Positions 46,086-57,400 of a DNA stretch of 64,000 nt are shown here, one piece after another. Source of the stretch: Vicia villosa (taxonomy: Eukaryota > Streptophyta > Magnoliopsida > Fabales > Fabaceae); assembly GCF_029867415.1 (NCBI RefSeq), contig NC_081185.1, positions 71,831,553 to 71,895,552 on the forward strand. The letters run 5' to 3'. Under the pieces are notes generated by a model, which made no database searches, was not told the origin of the DNA, and saw only the letters and a program-made list of their open reading frames with translations. Every line of letters starts with the position of its first letter. The stretch's first letter is position 1. The translations under genes and the position numbers were made by a program.

Positions 46086-46892
46086 TATATCCTTGAAAAT
46101 TATACGTGACCTTCAAAGTCAGAGAAAAATTTAGTATTATGTTCATCATTTTTCAATTATTTTTATTTTATATTTAATAAAAAGTCATCATTCTATTTGA
46201 TTTATTAATTATATATTTTTAATCTATTTTAAATTGCCAAATACAATCAACATCATAGAGAAAAAAGAAGCAAAATTTGTTTCGGAGTGCGCAAATATCT
46301 CAATAAGACTGGCTTAATACAAAAGTCCAATCACAAACTCGTCTACCTAGACTGATGAATAATTGAACCTTTGCTGGGAGGCCCGCACTGAAACCAGACA
46401 CCATGCATATCTCAACCATTGTAATTTATTTAACAGCCCTCCGCACAGTGCACTTCGATCATCAAGCCTAGTTCTAACGGTCACTCATATATATTTGTGA
46501 CCCCGCGTCACACCAAGGTATGATTTATTACACGCTTATCAGTTCTTTTTTTCTTATTTCAATGACTTGAATATTGAAGTGTTAATCTTGCAGGTTCGCT
46601 CCCTTTTCCTTCGACCAAAGTCTTCTACGATTGTGTCATACCTTTTCAGTGGACTTCAACAATCTTTTTCTATTCTACATCAAAATACAATCTAACATGA
46701 ATCATTTTTCCATATCATACTATATCAATCTAACATTTTAATTCTCCTATACGAACATTTTAAAGGCGTTTATTTATAAAAGAAGAAAAATGAATAATTA
46801 AGTATTTTAAAGGTAGTGGAATTTTTGTGTGTATATCTCTTCAAATTGAATATCAATTTATCTTAGGAAGTTGAGAGGCCTCAACTTCCCTA
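46086..46892. other. Unassigned stretch, possible decayed gene leader
   Basis: AT-rich. Around 46450-46620 a TATA-like CATATATATTT is followed by an AAG/GTATGA donor match and a CTTGCAG acceptor match, but no coding frame follows. Nothing else recognised. Confidence 0.3.
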
Positions 46893-46901
46893 ATTTTCAA
46901 A

Positions 46902-46921
46902 GGAAATTTCTTTTTCCACCT
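46902..46921 (+). repeat. MULE left terminal inverted repeat
   Basis: GGAAATTTCTTTTTCCACCT, directly after ATTTTCAAA. It matches the inverted right end at 17-18 of 20 positions; similarity fades further in. Confidence 0.8.
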
Positions 46922-46969
46922 TTGTGTGGTGAAATACACCTTTGAAAATCTAAAAATGTCCTCAGGAAT

Positions 46970-47227
46970 ATCCGAAGACGCATCTCTGAACGCACCATGA
47001 ATATTTTGCCAAACATTGATTCGGAGATGCATCTTCAAAAATATTTGGGGTGTATTCGGAGATGCATATCCGAAAACATCCTTGAATCTATTTTTCCAAT
47101 TTTTTTCAATGAGTATTATCATTTATTCACTTAGGAAATTTTTAAATATGCATCTTCGAATATTTCTGAGGTGATTTCGAATATGCATATCTGAAAACAT
47201 CCCTGAATGAAGTGTGGGCAGAAACAT
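46970..47227. repeat. MULE left subterminal GATGCATC-type palindromes
   Basis: Variants of TCGGAGATGCATCTCCGA recur four or five times (for example TCGGAGATGCATCTTC near 47020, TCGGAGATGCATATCCGAA near 47058, TTCGAATATGCATATCTGAA near 47175). The right side has further copies at about 52290-52340 and 52850-52950. Confidence 0.75.
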
Positions 47228-47449
47228 TGTAACGCCCGGAAAAATAAGTATATGCTTAATTTGGACGTTTGCGACGTTTATTGGAATTTTACCGTTTTTG
47301 GAGTCGTTTCAGTCGGTACTAGTTCGGGATGGCGGACTAATATTTAATTGAAGGTTTTCATATTTTTGGTACTAGAAGTATTATTAAGGTAATATTCTGC
47401 GTTTTGGGGTTTTTCTGAGCAATTGAGTTTAGACCGTAAAATAGATATT

Positions 47450-47560
47450 TTCTTTATAAGAAAAGAGATAAGAGAGATAGAAAGAAAGAAAAGAAAGAAA
47501 AACAGAAAAGGAAAGAAGAGAGAAAGAAAGGGAAGAGAGAAAGAAGAAAAAGTGGAGATT
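47450..47560 (+). repeat. GA-rich purine tract in the solo LTR
   Basis: About 110 nt of almost pure purine (AGAGATAGAAAGAAAG-type units) between the TATA-like box and the donor match. The Tekay LTR has a shorter purine-rich segment at the same place. Confidence 0.85.
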
Positions 47561-47994
47561 GGTGGTTTTTCATCCGAATCGAGTTCCGATCGTCGCTATA
47601 GTCGGGTAAGGGGGTGAATCTAATTTATCTTGAATGTATGATTCTTATAGTCTTGTTTTTGTTCTTGTTCTTCTTGTTCCATTTCTATAACTTTCTTGTG
47701 TGGTCTTTGTTTGATCTAAGCTTGTTAGAGAATAATTGTATGGTGATTAAATGATATCTTTGTTGTGTGTGTTTGATGAGTTTCCATTTTCTTTTCCATT
47801 TCCATGGCTTGACTGAGTTTGAAGAAAATGTTAGGTTTTGAGAAAGATTGATGAATCAACCATGAAAAGTTTGATGTTAGGTTATTTCTATGGTATGTAT
47901 GTGTTGTATTGATGTTATAATGATGTATAGGTGTTAGAGAAATGTTTATAAGAGTTTGGTTGGTGGAAATGGTGATTTTAGGGTTTCTACGAAG

Positions 47995-48160
47995 CATAGG
48001 TCGACCTACACAGAGGTTTGCATCGACCTGTGCAGCCTAAAAGGCAAAAATCTGGGTTTTCTGCTGAATGCGTCGACCTATTGGGTCAGCGTGCGCATAC
48101 CCGAGGGTGGCAGGAGTTCAATGCGTCGACCTATGATTTCCATGCGTCGACCTACTGCTT
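47995..48160. repeat. GTCGACCTA array in the solo LTR
   Basis: Five copies of (G)TCGACCT(A/G) lie at about 47999, 48022, 48070, 48124 and 48145, three preceded by ATGC. They occupy the position of the GCGCCGCG array in the Tekay LTR. Confidence 0.85.
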
Positions 48161-49706
48161 TTTCCATTTTTGACAAATTTTGTAACGATCATAACTTTTG
48201 ATCCGTAACTCCGATTTTGTCGTCGTTCGAAGCGTTGGAAAGCTAACGCAATGAACTATACTATGATTTAATGAAATGATTCATAGGATGTAGTATCCTA
48301 TTATTTTTATTAGGATTTAGTGGTAGAACTAAGTAGGGTTAACATATGAAGTATGTTTATGTTTTCCAAACTTTGAAAAGTCGTATCTTTTAACTTGGGT
48401 GTTCGTTTTATGTGTCGTTTGAAACGTTTGGAAGCTATTTCCATGCTCTATATGATGATGTAGGACGTAGTAGTGGTTGGTTGATTTTCATAAATGGTTT
48501 TGTGAATTAGTGCATGATAAATCATGATGATGTGTTGTGTGAATGTTATCGTATTGGTACGAGGTATGTGATTAGTTGTCGATAACATGAGATCATGTTC
48601 ATATGTGTTATGTATTAATGAATGTTCATTCTTGATATGTGACGATGTTTGGTTGTTTGTTGTTAACATGATGTGTGACCTTATGGCAAGTAATTGTTGT
48701 TATGAGAATGATGTATTGTCATTGTTGAATTGTTGTTATTACAACTTGATGATGATGTATTGATGAAGTTGTGGGTCGATGGCCAATATTAATTTGATGT
48801 GTATAAGTGTGTTATACGTTCATCTATGCCGAAGTGGCAAGTATGTTTTGACGGTGAATGTGTGATGTGTGCTTATTAATGCCTGTGTGGTAATTATGGT
48901 GTGATGTAATTGATAACGATGTTATTAATTGGTGATGTATCCTTTTGGATAGAATATAAACGATGTAACGTGAGTGTATGATCGTGTTATATTGTTGATG
49001 ATGTTGTTGTCATGTAATAGAGTTATATATTTGCGCATCATAACATTTCAATACGTTAATGGCGGAATGCTGTTAACAGATGGCCTGCGGGCATTGGTTA
49101 CCAGTAGGAGCTTAATGCTCGGTAATGGTATATTAGCCTGAGTGGCAAGAGGTCATCAGTGGGAGCTACATGCTCGATGACGACAACCTGCGGGCTTCCT
49201 GAGTGGAATAAAGTCCCAGCATAATGCTCGGCCAGGTGTATTTGTCATAATGACAAGGAGGAGTTTACTCCGGATTTGGTACCACATGCATATGCATAGT
49301 CGAGTCTCATTCATCATTGTCTGTCCTTATAATTTATGTTATCATTCATGTGTCGCATTACTTATATATCGATTGTGGTTAAATGAGTTGATTACCTTGT
49401 TGTATGATTCTTGATGATACTTGTTGGCATTACTATATTTGTCATGCTTTTCATTATGAATTATATTCTCACCCTTCTGCTGATTTGATGCTTGAGTGGC
49501 ATCCTGCAGATTAGCCGCTTTGGGAGTCTTTTGGAAGAGGTAGTTCTCCAGTTGGTCTTGTTGGTCGCTCTGATATGTAACACCGGGTAGTCGGGAGTCT
49601 GTTGTTATTTATTTGTATATGACTCTTTTGAACATGTATATGTGATAACGTGCCATTGTGTATTGTAAACACTTTATTTTGGAAAACTCCTCTTTGAGAG
49701 TGAGAG

Positions 49707-49746
<40 letters not shown>
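49707..49746. repeat. (TA)n microsatellite
   Basis: About 38 nt of TA repeat near the 3' end of the solo LTR. Confidence 0.95.
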
Positions 49747-49749
<3 letters not shown>

Positions 49750-50439
49750 CATATCTTTCGTGTGTTATGTATCGTTTTATTGGCAGGTGTTGTATGCTTT
49801 TGGCATCGCTGATGTCCGTTTGTTTTCTAGGTGTTTGTTTGGTTACTTAGTGTAACATCCTAATTGTGTTGTATAAAATTTTAATACTCTGATATTTTCT
49901 TGTTAAATGCTTGGGTAGAATTGGGGTGTTACAAACATTGTCCAAGTTTTTTTTTGGAAATCGAAGTCATTTTAATTTGACTAACAGTGCCACAATCCAT
50001 AATTTGATTCAACCATTAAAATCTGAACATAGGATAAATCATTAATAGTTAAAAAACATGACATAATATCACAAACATAGTTCTCAAAGTATGGAAAATA
50101 CTGGAAAACATCCAATAATACATAAAAAGGTATAACCTACTGCGTATGCCTAATCCTAACTCCCCAACTCCTTCTTTGCCACTGGTAACCCAAGACATTT
50201 TGTGCCTCAGTAAGAATTGAATATGTTAGGACAACCTCATCATCGCCACCTCTCTCAAATAACTCGGTCTATGTGCCCTCCCTCATAATTCGTATAATAT
50301 TCTAACAGATCGGCAACACATCAACATGGTCATCCTTGGTATGCTCATTCTCTAGGATCTCCTCATGAGCAGGCCTAGATGAACGTCCAGAAGCGTCTAG
50401 TGTTATGATATGGTGTGACATAGAATAGAACCAAGTTCT

Positions 50440-52015
50440 GTAACCCTTAACATGATGCCACTAACTAGTGGAAGACATACTCTGATACTCCTCTGGTACC
50501 AGATGACTCTCATAATCCACGGGTATGTCATCAAGATATCTGCAGACGATTTAAACATATCTAAATTGATGCATGCATCGCTCTTGAAGATACCTGTACA
50601 TCAAAGAGTTCCCATATGCCAACCATCCGGGGTAATATGAAATGGGGTCGAATGGAAAAGTGACTCGGTTAGTGGTGTATGGTGTCTAGTCGATGTCATC
50701 ATGCTAAGTCCTGTCAATATACACACAGAATAGTCGCACAGCATCATTCCCTCTAGATGGGCAATAAAGGCAAGCACGTGGGTAATTCTCAATATACGTT
50801 AGCACATGATCAAACCCATATATACGGTGAAAATGGGGTAGGATCCATCCCTAAAAAATGAATAAGGTAAAAACATCAATAATAAGTGTAAAAACAAATT
50901 GATTTTAAAATTAATTGTGGCTATGGAAATTACCATCAATAGGGCGTAAGAGTCTATCATTTACTTTGTCGTCCAAAGAAAACTTTCGTCCTGCTTGGAG
51001 TACAAGTATACCAAGCATGCGAGCCCCCAATTCCACTTGTGAATGGCCTCAAGGTTAATGAAATACTTAAGGTATGTCATATCTACGTAGGTTTCACTTT
51101 TTTCCACAAACATGGATGTTCTAACAAGAACATGAAGAAACACCTCAAAGCACACTACCAGTGGTATATAACATGTAGTTCATTATCGTCCGATTCATCG
51201 GTCAACTCTAATTTATTTTCATAAATCTCCTTCAACCATTAAAATTTATCATGAACACCTCTGGTGTTCACACACTACATCAAGGCTTTCATTGGGTCAG
51301 CTCCCAAATATATCACCTTCATATCTTGGACCTCAACACGTCAAATCCTAGAATGATCAAGTAACCTCCCCCTTGATAGGAAGGTGTAGAAGGAAAGCAA
51401 CGTTATCTAATGCAATCCTCACCTCGCCAACGGAGAAGTGGAAAGATGACGTTTATTTATGCCATCTCTCAACAAATGCCCCCTGCATGCCATGGTTGAT
51501 GGTTGCGTACCCGGAAGAACACAAACCGACAAGACTGGAGTATCTTAGGACACTTTGAACTGATCGTCCTCGAGCTGAAAAAGAATATGAATCTTTCTGG
51601 CATGGTTAACAGATTTCAGACAATCGCGTTCCTGTTAAAAAAGAGTATATAACAAATATCAGTCACATTGAATTTGGTTAAAACAGAAAAATAATATCTG
51701 CTAACAAATATACCTTTCTGGCCCATACATGCAGAGAAATATGGTCTCCATAATGTATTAGTAATGAGGTGTCAATTGGTCCTCCTATATAAGGGTCCGC
51801 AAGTGGATGGAGGTCATCACGTGCATCAGAGGCTTCCTCCTGGTGTACGTGAGACTTGTACGAGGACCCATGTGATAGGCAGCTCCTAGAAGATGACGTT
51901 TCCCTGTCATGAGGCCTAGGTAGGACGGTTTCTCGCATAGCTCTGGCATGCTCATGTTGAAGAGCTATCTCACGGAGAACGACACGGTTAGGGTTTCACG
52001 GTCGAGTCTCATTCT
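50440..52015 (-). pseudogene. Decayed plant-mobile-domain gene of the MULE
   Basis: Three homologous blocks can be followed on the minus strand. Block 1 (about 52010-51712) has GGPIDTSLLIHYGDHISLHVW, trimmed here to its key words GGPIDTSLL and YGDH, and ends at an AAG/GTATAT donor match. Block 2 (about 51635-50935) has the typical VGEVRIALD…LLHLPI and RLLDHSRI words, DMTYLKYFINLE and HKWNWGLACLVYLYSK. Block 3 (about 50850-50445) has RLFCVYIDR, TPYTTNRVTFPFD and LQERCMHQF. Stops and frameshifts occur in blocks 2 and 3. The words fit the MAIN-like/PP7-long-form type of PMD proteins. It is a different subtype from the Tat-B gene, judged by length and motifs. Confidence 0.8.
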
Positions 52016-52288
52016 GTTGTTGTTTTCAGTCATTCTTCTAGAAAAATTGAACAAACACATTAGTGTGAAAACCAAAAAAAGGACTATATTCTACAAATTC
52101 TGTAAAGGACCAAATTTGGCATGCTCATGTTGAAGAGCCTTCTCGCTGCGAACGAACGCGGTTAGGATTCCACGGTCGAGTCTCATTCTGTTGTTGTTTC
52201 CAGTCATTCTCCTGGAAAAATCAAACATACACATTAGTGTGAAAACCATAAAGGACTATATTCTGCCAATTCTATAAAGGACCAAATT
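51944..52288. repeat. Tandem duplication, period 173 bp
   Basis: TGGCATGCTCATGTTGAAGAG begins both units (51944 and 52117), and both end in AAAGGACCAAATT. They include the start region of the PMD pseudogene, so the 5' end of that gene was duplicated. Confidence 0.9.
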
Positions 52289-52713
52289 TCGAGATGCATA
52301 TCCGAAAAACGAGAAAGAACTAGTTTCGAATATGCATCTCCAAAAAAGCTTCTTCTTTTGCTTTAATGCCAGAACCAGTTCTTGTACTTGCCCTTACAAC
52401 GCAAAATGCATCAAAATCGTAGTGAATGTTTGTAACATTATCTATTTCAAAATTCAACACTACCTAATGCGTTGAAAGTAAACTATTTAACTTAATATAT
52501 TAATAAAAAATTAAAATAAGTTAAACAAAAAACTTACTCAAATAAGTGTTGATAAGGAAGGATAATGTTCAATGTAGATTGTGAAATGAGTTGGGATTGC
52601 TGAAATTGAAGTAGAGGCTGTCTTGTAGCTTTAAAAATATACTGCAAGAATGTTAAGTGGGGGAAGAAAATTTAACCAAAAAAAAAAATGAAGGAGAAGA
52701 GGGAGGGTCTGCG

Positions 52714-52846
<133 letters not shown>

Positions 52847-53085
52847 TTTCAGAAATGTATCTCTGAAAAATTCCTTTAGTTTGAAAACAAGGATTAATTC
52901 GGAGGTGCATCTACAAACAAACTCATAAACAGGAGATGCATCGCCGAACTAAAGTTTGATAAAGTGATGAGTGTTCAACAATTAACACTTATTTTGTGTG
53001 AATATGATATGTCCATAGATGCATTTCTAAATTTAAATTTAAAAGAGATTTTTCACTCTTTACCATGGATTTGAAAAAACATTAA

Positions 53086-53105
53086 AGATGGAAAAAGAAA
53101 TTGCC
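53086..53105 (-). repeat. MULE right terminal inverted repeat
   Basis: Minus strand GGCAATTTCTTTTTCCATCT, followed on the plus strand by ATTTTCAAA. Confidence 0.8.
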
Positions 53106-53292
53106 ATTTTCAAATACTAAATACTCACTCTTTTATTGAATAGAATCTATGTGTCTCCCACAGTATACATAACCCATTTCAAAAATATATATGACTTGAA
53201 TGACTAGATTTCAATATTATTGAATCTTTATTATTGAAACTTTTTCCAAATATAACTAAATGGATTGTCGATCACATTTATATTTATTTAAA

Positions 53293-53579
53293 GGTTAAAT
53301 ATGTTTAAAGTCTCTCTAAAATTAGACAATTTCACTTTTCGTTCTACTAAAAATTTCCGTTAAAGAATCGTCCTTCTAAAGTTTAAAAATTTAACTTTTA
53401 GTTCCACCTACAATTTAACGAAGGTTTTTACAATTTAGCGACTAAATTAGCGACGATTTTAACGAAAGATACCAAAAGTTAAAATTTTCTAATTTTAAAA
53501 AGACAATTCTTTAACAAAATTTTTTAGAGGGACGAAAAATAAAAATGCTTTAACTTTTTAAACATATTTATGTTTAACC
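53293..53579. mobile_element. Inverted-repeat element (MITE-like)
   Basis: The ends GGTTAAATATGTTTAAAG and (inverted) GGTTAAACATAAATATG face each other over about 287 bp. Internal words such as TCACTTTTCGTTCTACTAAAAA and TTTTTAGAGGGACGAAAAAT are also complementary. No clear target duplication was seen. Confidence 0.6.
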
Positions 53580-53698
53580 CTTTTTTTATTGGAGCTTCAA
53601 TGCTTGGTTGCTTGCTAATTGATTTATTAAAAAATAATAAGACCCAAATTTTCAATGAAAGATGTCCGTTGGCTAGTTCTGGTTTAAGATGGCTGCCT

Positions 53699-53802
53699 CT
53701 TGCACTTAAACGTCTTGCCATTAGTAAAGGTCAAAACTATAGCATTCACTCTTGCACTAAAACGTCTTGCCACTAGTAAGGGTCAAAACTATAGCATTCA
53801 TA
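53699..53802. repeat. Tandem duplication, period 52 bp
   Basis: CTTGCACTTAAACGTC (53699) and CTTGCACTAAAACGTC (53751) start two units that share GTCAAAACTATAGCATTCA. Two units only. Confidence 0.85.
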
Positions 53803-54032
53803 GTTCAAGCGTAAAAATTTAACATTGTGACTTTAACTCCATAGTTCAACCTTTTAGAAACTGTGGTAAAATAATTATTAATATCATTTTAATGGATAAA
53901 AGTTTCTCCAATTTAAATAAATAAATAAATAACTCATGCGCTGATATTCCAATAATAACTTTAATGTCAAAAAAAAATTGTATTTTCAATTATCCAATGC
54001 AAATGCAATTAAGTACGTAAATATAAATAAAT

Positions 54033-54224
54033 GAGAAATGCTAGCAACACTCTCTTTTGAACACTCTCTCAAACACTTCCTCTCTTATTGGTTGAAACAT
54101 ATGTGGATCCTACTACTTTATGTGGGACCTATTTTTAAAGTGAGGGGTCCACACATGTATCAACCAATAAAAAAGTGAGTGTTAGAGAGAGTGTTCAAAA
54201 GAGAGTGTTGTTAGCACTACTCTA
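54033..54224. mobile_element. MITE, 192 bp, with 9-bp target duplication
   Basis: TAAATAAAT flanks it (54024-54032 and 54225-54233). The left end GAGAAATGCTAGCAACACTC and the right end (minus) GAGTAGTGCTAACAACACTC continue inverted through CTCTTTTGAACACTCTCTC to the centre, so the whole element can fold into one hairpin. The 9-bp duplication suggests mobilisation by a Mutator-like transposase. Confidence 0.88.
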
Positions 54225-54483
54225 AATAAATACTGCAGATATTCAACCCTAAACAATGAGTTCATCAATTTAACTCAAGTAACCCATGTCGGTTGAGTTA
54301 TCACACTCCCCTTAACCCATGTCAGTTGAGTTATCACACTCACCTTTATGCAGTGCAATTTAGTATATCTTTAGTATGTAGCAGTATAAGATGAGTATTT
54401 TCCATAGGATAGTTGTTGACGGAGAGAAGATATGGTACAATTTGGACTATAAAATAGTGAAACACAGTGATGAATGAACGAGA
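54225..54483. other. 3' flank of the E(z)-like gene
   Basis: AT-rich. Two direct copies of a unit containing AACCCATGTC(G/A)GTTGAGTTATCACACTC lie at about 54282-54345. The gene's 3' untranslated region and poly(A) site should lie here, but no decisive signal stands out. Confidence 0.4.
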
Positions 54484-57400
54484 CTAGCGTTTCTTGGCTT
54501 TGCCATGAGAATTTGCAAGTTCTTTTTTCTTGGCAGCATTATTGGCTTTAACAAACCATGCAGGTGCTCTGTGATTTGCAGCATACTTGTAATCATAGAA
54601 AAGTTCCTCACCAGCTTCAATGCGTTCCCCAGCAAATATGCCTACTCGATGGTCTCCACGAACAAACATACCCTATACAAAGTTCAATCATTATGTCAGA
54701 TCAATAATTGAGTATCTTCAAGATGCTCTAGTTTTAAATATAAACAAAGTTAAACATAATACGTCACACAATGAGTGACTCATTAGCAAAACGTGTTCTT
54801 ATACTGACCTTTGCATAACAGTTGGGTTTTGAGGAGTGGTTTGCAAATTTTAACTTATCTCCTTTGCGATAAGCATCAATAACATACTGGAAGAAATCAA
54901 AGTAGTGACTTTTAGGAAATTATTGTCACTCATTTTATAGACAAATAAACATATTTAAATTGAGGTAATAAAACAATAAGCATAAGAGTTACCTCATCAT
55001 CCAAGTCAAAAAGAAAAGAGAAGTCTGCACGCTCATACAATTTACCACGCTTCTCTGCTTCTGTATGAGATATTAATTCACCTGTATACTCTCCTAAAAA
55101 ATCATCTTTGTTGGCAGGATTCTGAAACCAATTCAAAATTAATGATGAGAAACACTTCACATCCTGTTAAAATGAACACACTTTTTCTACTGTGTTTTAA
55201 TGGGTTGAAATTCAAACGAGTCTCAAATTTTAAGAGGCCTTGTGTAGCTTAGCCGCAGTTTAAGCATGACAAAACAAATAGAGATTCTATTAAGCCATGA
55301 TTTAACCATGACAATATTTTTGAGGTTCTATTTAGCCACAGTTTAATCGTAAAAAAAATTGTGCACTGTGTGATAGCCCGCCTTGCACGCCTTCAAAGAC
55401 GGTCATGTTTCCAACCCATTAGACTGGAGGGAGTGTTGAAATAGTGTGTTGTTTGCATAATAATAATTTAAAAACAAATGAATACAAACATCTCAACCTT
55501 TAAGAAGGCTCCCCATCCAGCAACATCAGACTTGGCTAAAAGAATCTGAAAAATAAAGATAAAATTATAAGGCAAATCATGCATTCATGAAATAAATATT
55601 TTAAAGAGCAAAAGAATTCTTACCCTTTGTTTTTTCCCTAAAGAAAGATTCATGTTTTCACATTCATTTTCTCCATGATGAGGTGGCTCTCCTGATGAAC
55701 CATCACCACAACTGTATGTAGTATTCAAAGTTAACAATTAAAAAATAGAGAAAATTCTAAGATTTGGAGAGATCAATATTAAATTCTTGTTCGTTATAAA
55801 TTGGATGTTAAACATCTTCGCTAAAGTTTTTTTCTATCTCCTTTGTAGAATTTGATTTCAATCCAAAGATAGATGAACAAGGGTGTCTAGACAAGTCGGT
55901 CAGATTGAAATAAAACCCAACAGAGGAGGGAATAAAATTGCAGTATGGTTATGTGAAGAGTTTAAAACTCCTAGAGATGGTTGGTTTTACGAAATTGAAG
56001 TGCTTTAAACCAATCTTCAGCATGGTTGATTGTGTTTAAAAGAATTTTAAAGAAATCTTGGCCCTAAAAATTAGGAAAATTATGTTTTCCGTAATTAGAG
56101 AAATACAAACTGCATTTTTTATGGGTAGGCAAAAACTAAAGGAGATGCCAAATGATTTAGGGAAGAAAGGTGTTTATTCAATTTGAGATATGCAGCAACA
56201 AATAAGGGAGGCTCATGGAAAAAAAAATTATTTCAATTAATATAATTTGTTTTCATTTCGTAATTATTTTTTTAAAAAGTGGTTTAAAGAAAATCAAATT
56301 AAGAGAATAGTAAATTACCTAACCCAACAATTTCTACAGACATCTGGGTCACATTCCCGATTTGCTGCAAAGCATGGACAGTTTCGTTTTCTGCATTGAG
56401 TTATAACACAATGGCATCCTCTGAACCGATTTCCGCATAGTTTAGCACACCTATGTATAGAAAAGATAATTAATCCTTTTCTAAACATATTTGATAGACA
56501 ACATAGTCCTCATATATCCTTTTCAAAACATAATTAATTGATAGACAACATACCCGCAATACTTTTCACAGCAATATCCATTAAGACGACAAGAACATTG
56601 TTTCCCACACTTTCCTTGACACTCACAAGGTCTATAATGCGTAAGGAGTATGTTTCCTCCAGCATTAATTCTATTCGGCTTGAGGCGTGGAGTCTTTGGT
56701 AAATATTTGAATTGCTTGCTCTTTCCTTTTTTTTTAGATGACCTTAAACTTGATCGCATCTCATGGTCCTATAAAAACCACTCTTAGATGAACGAGCCAT
56801 ACAAAGAAAATTTGATGCCACATGGATAATAGATAACTATACCATAAGAGCTGTCCAGATTTTTAGAAGAAAAAAGTTACAAAAACAAATAACTTCAAGT
56901 TGCATAGATGAACGAGCACAATTATTTTAATCCTTTATTTGAGAAAAAAATTAACCCATTAAGAAAAGCACTTTGCGCTATTACTTTCTACCACTTCCTT
57001 GTGCAAAGCCTGCCACTAGTTCAAGAATATAGAAAATTCCAATAATAAGAGGAAATATTCAAATTTATCTCATGATGTTAGATGATCTAAATATGTTTTT
57101 ATAGAAGGATGAATTTCTTTCTTTTTTTTCTCTATTGGAGAATTTTGACGTGACAACGAAGATAGCATAAAAATAGTAGAATGGAGACAATAATGCATCT
57201 CAATAGAAAGTCCTCATAATTAAAGGAGCTTAAGAGTTTTAGAATAATTTGAGGATTGTAGCTAAAATTTGTTTCTCCAATAAATTTCCACTCATCTTAT
57301 AGTATGTATGCAAAAATTAGCTATATGAACATCTTATCTGGCATCAAACATCTCCAAAAAGTATGATCACAACAACTGAAAACTAATTGTAACAAAAAAC

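Larger units (their letters stand above)
47228..49933 (+). repeat. Solo LTR of a Tekay-like chromovirus
   Basis: 2706 bp from TGTAACGCCCGG to GGGGTGTTACA, flanked by AACAT (47223-47227 and 49934-49938). There is no primer site, coding region or second LTR, so it arose by LTR-LTR recombination. It shares with the Tekay LTR a donor match (47606), the 17-mer (49275-49291), TCACCCTTCTG (49469), acceptor CTGCAG (49509) and CGCTCTGATATGTAACACCGGG. It contains a GTCGACCTA array, a GA-rich tract and a TA repeat. Confidence 0.93.

Noticed and set aside
47423..47617. Lys/Arg/Glu-rich 64-codon protein
   Set aside because: Translation of the GA-rich tract in the solo LTR.
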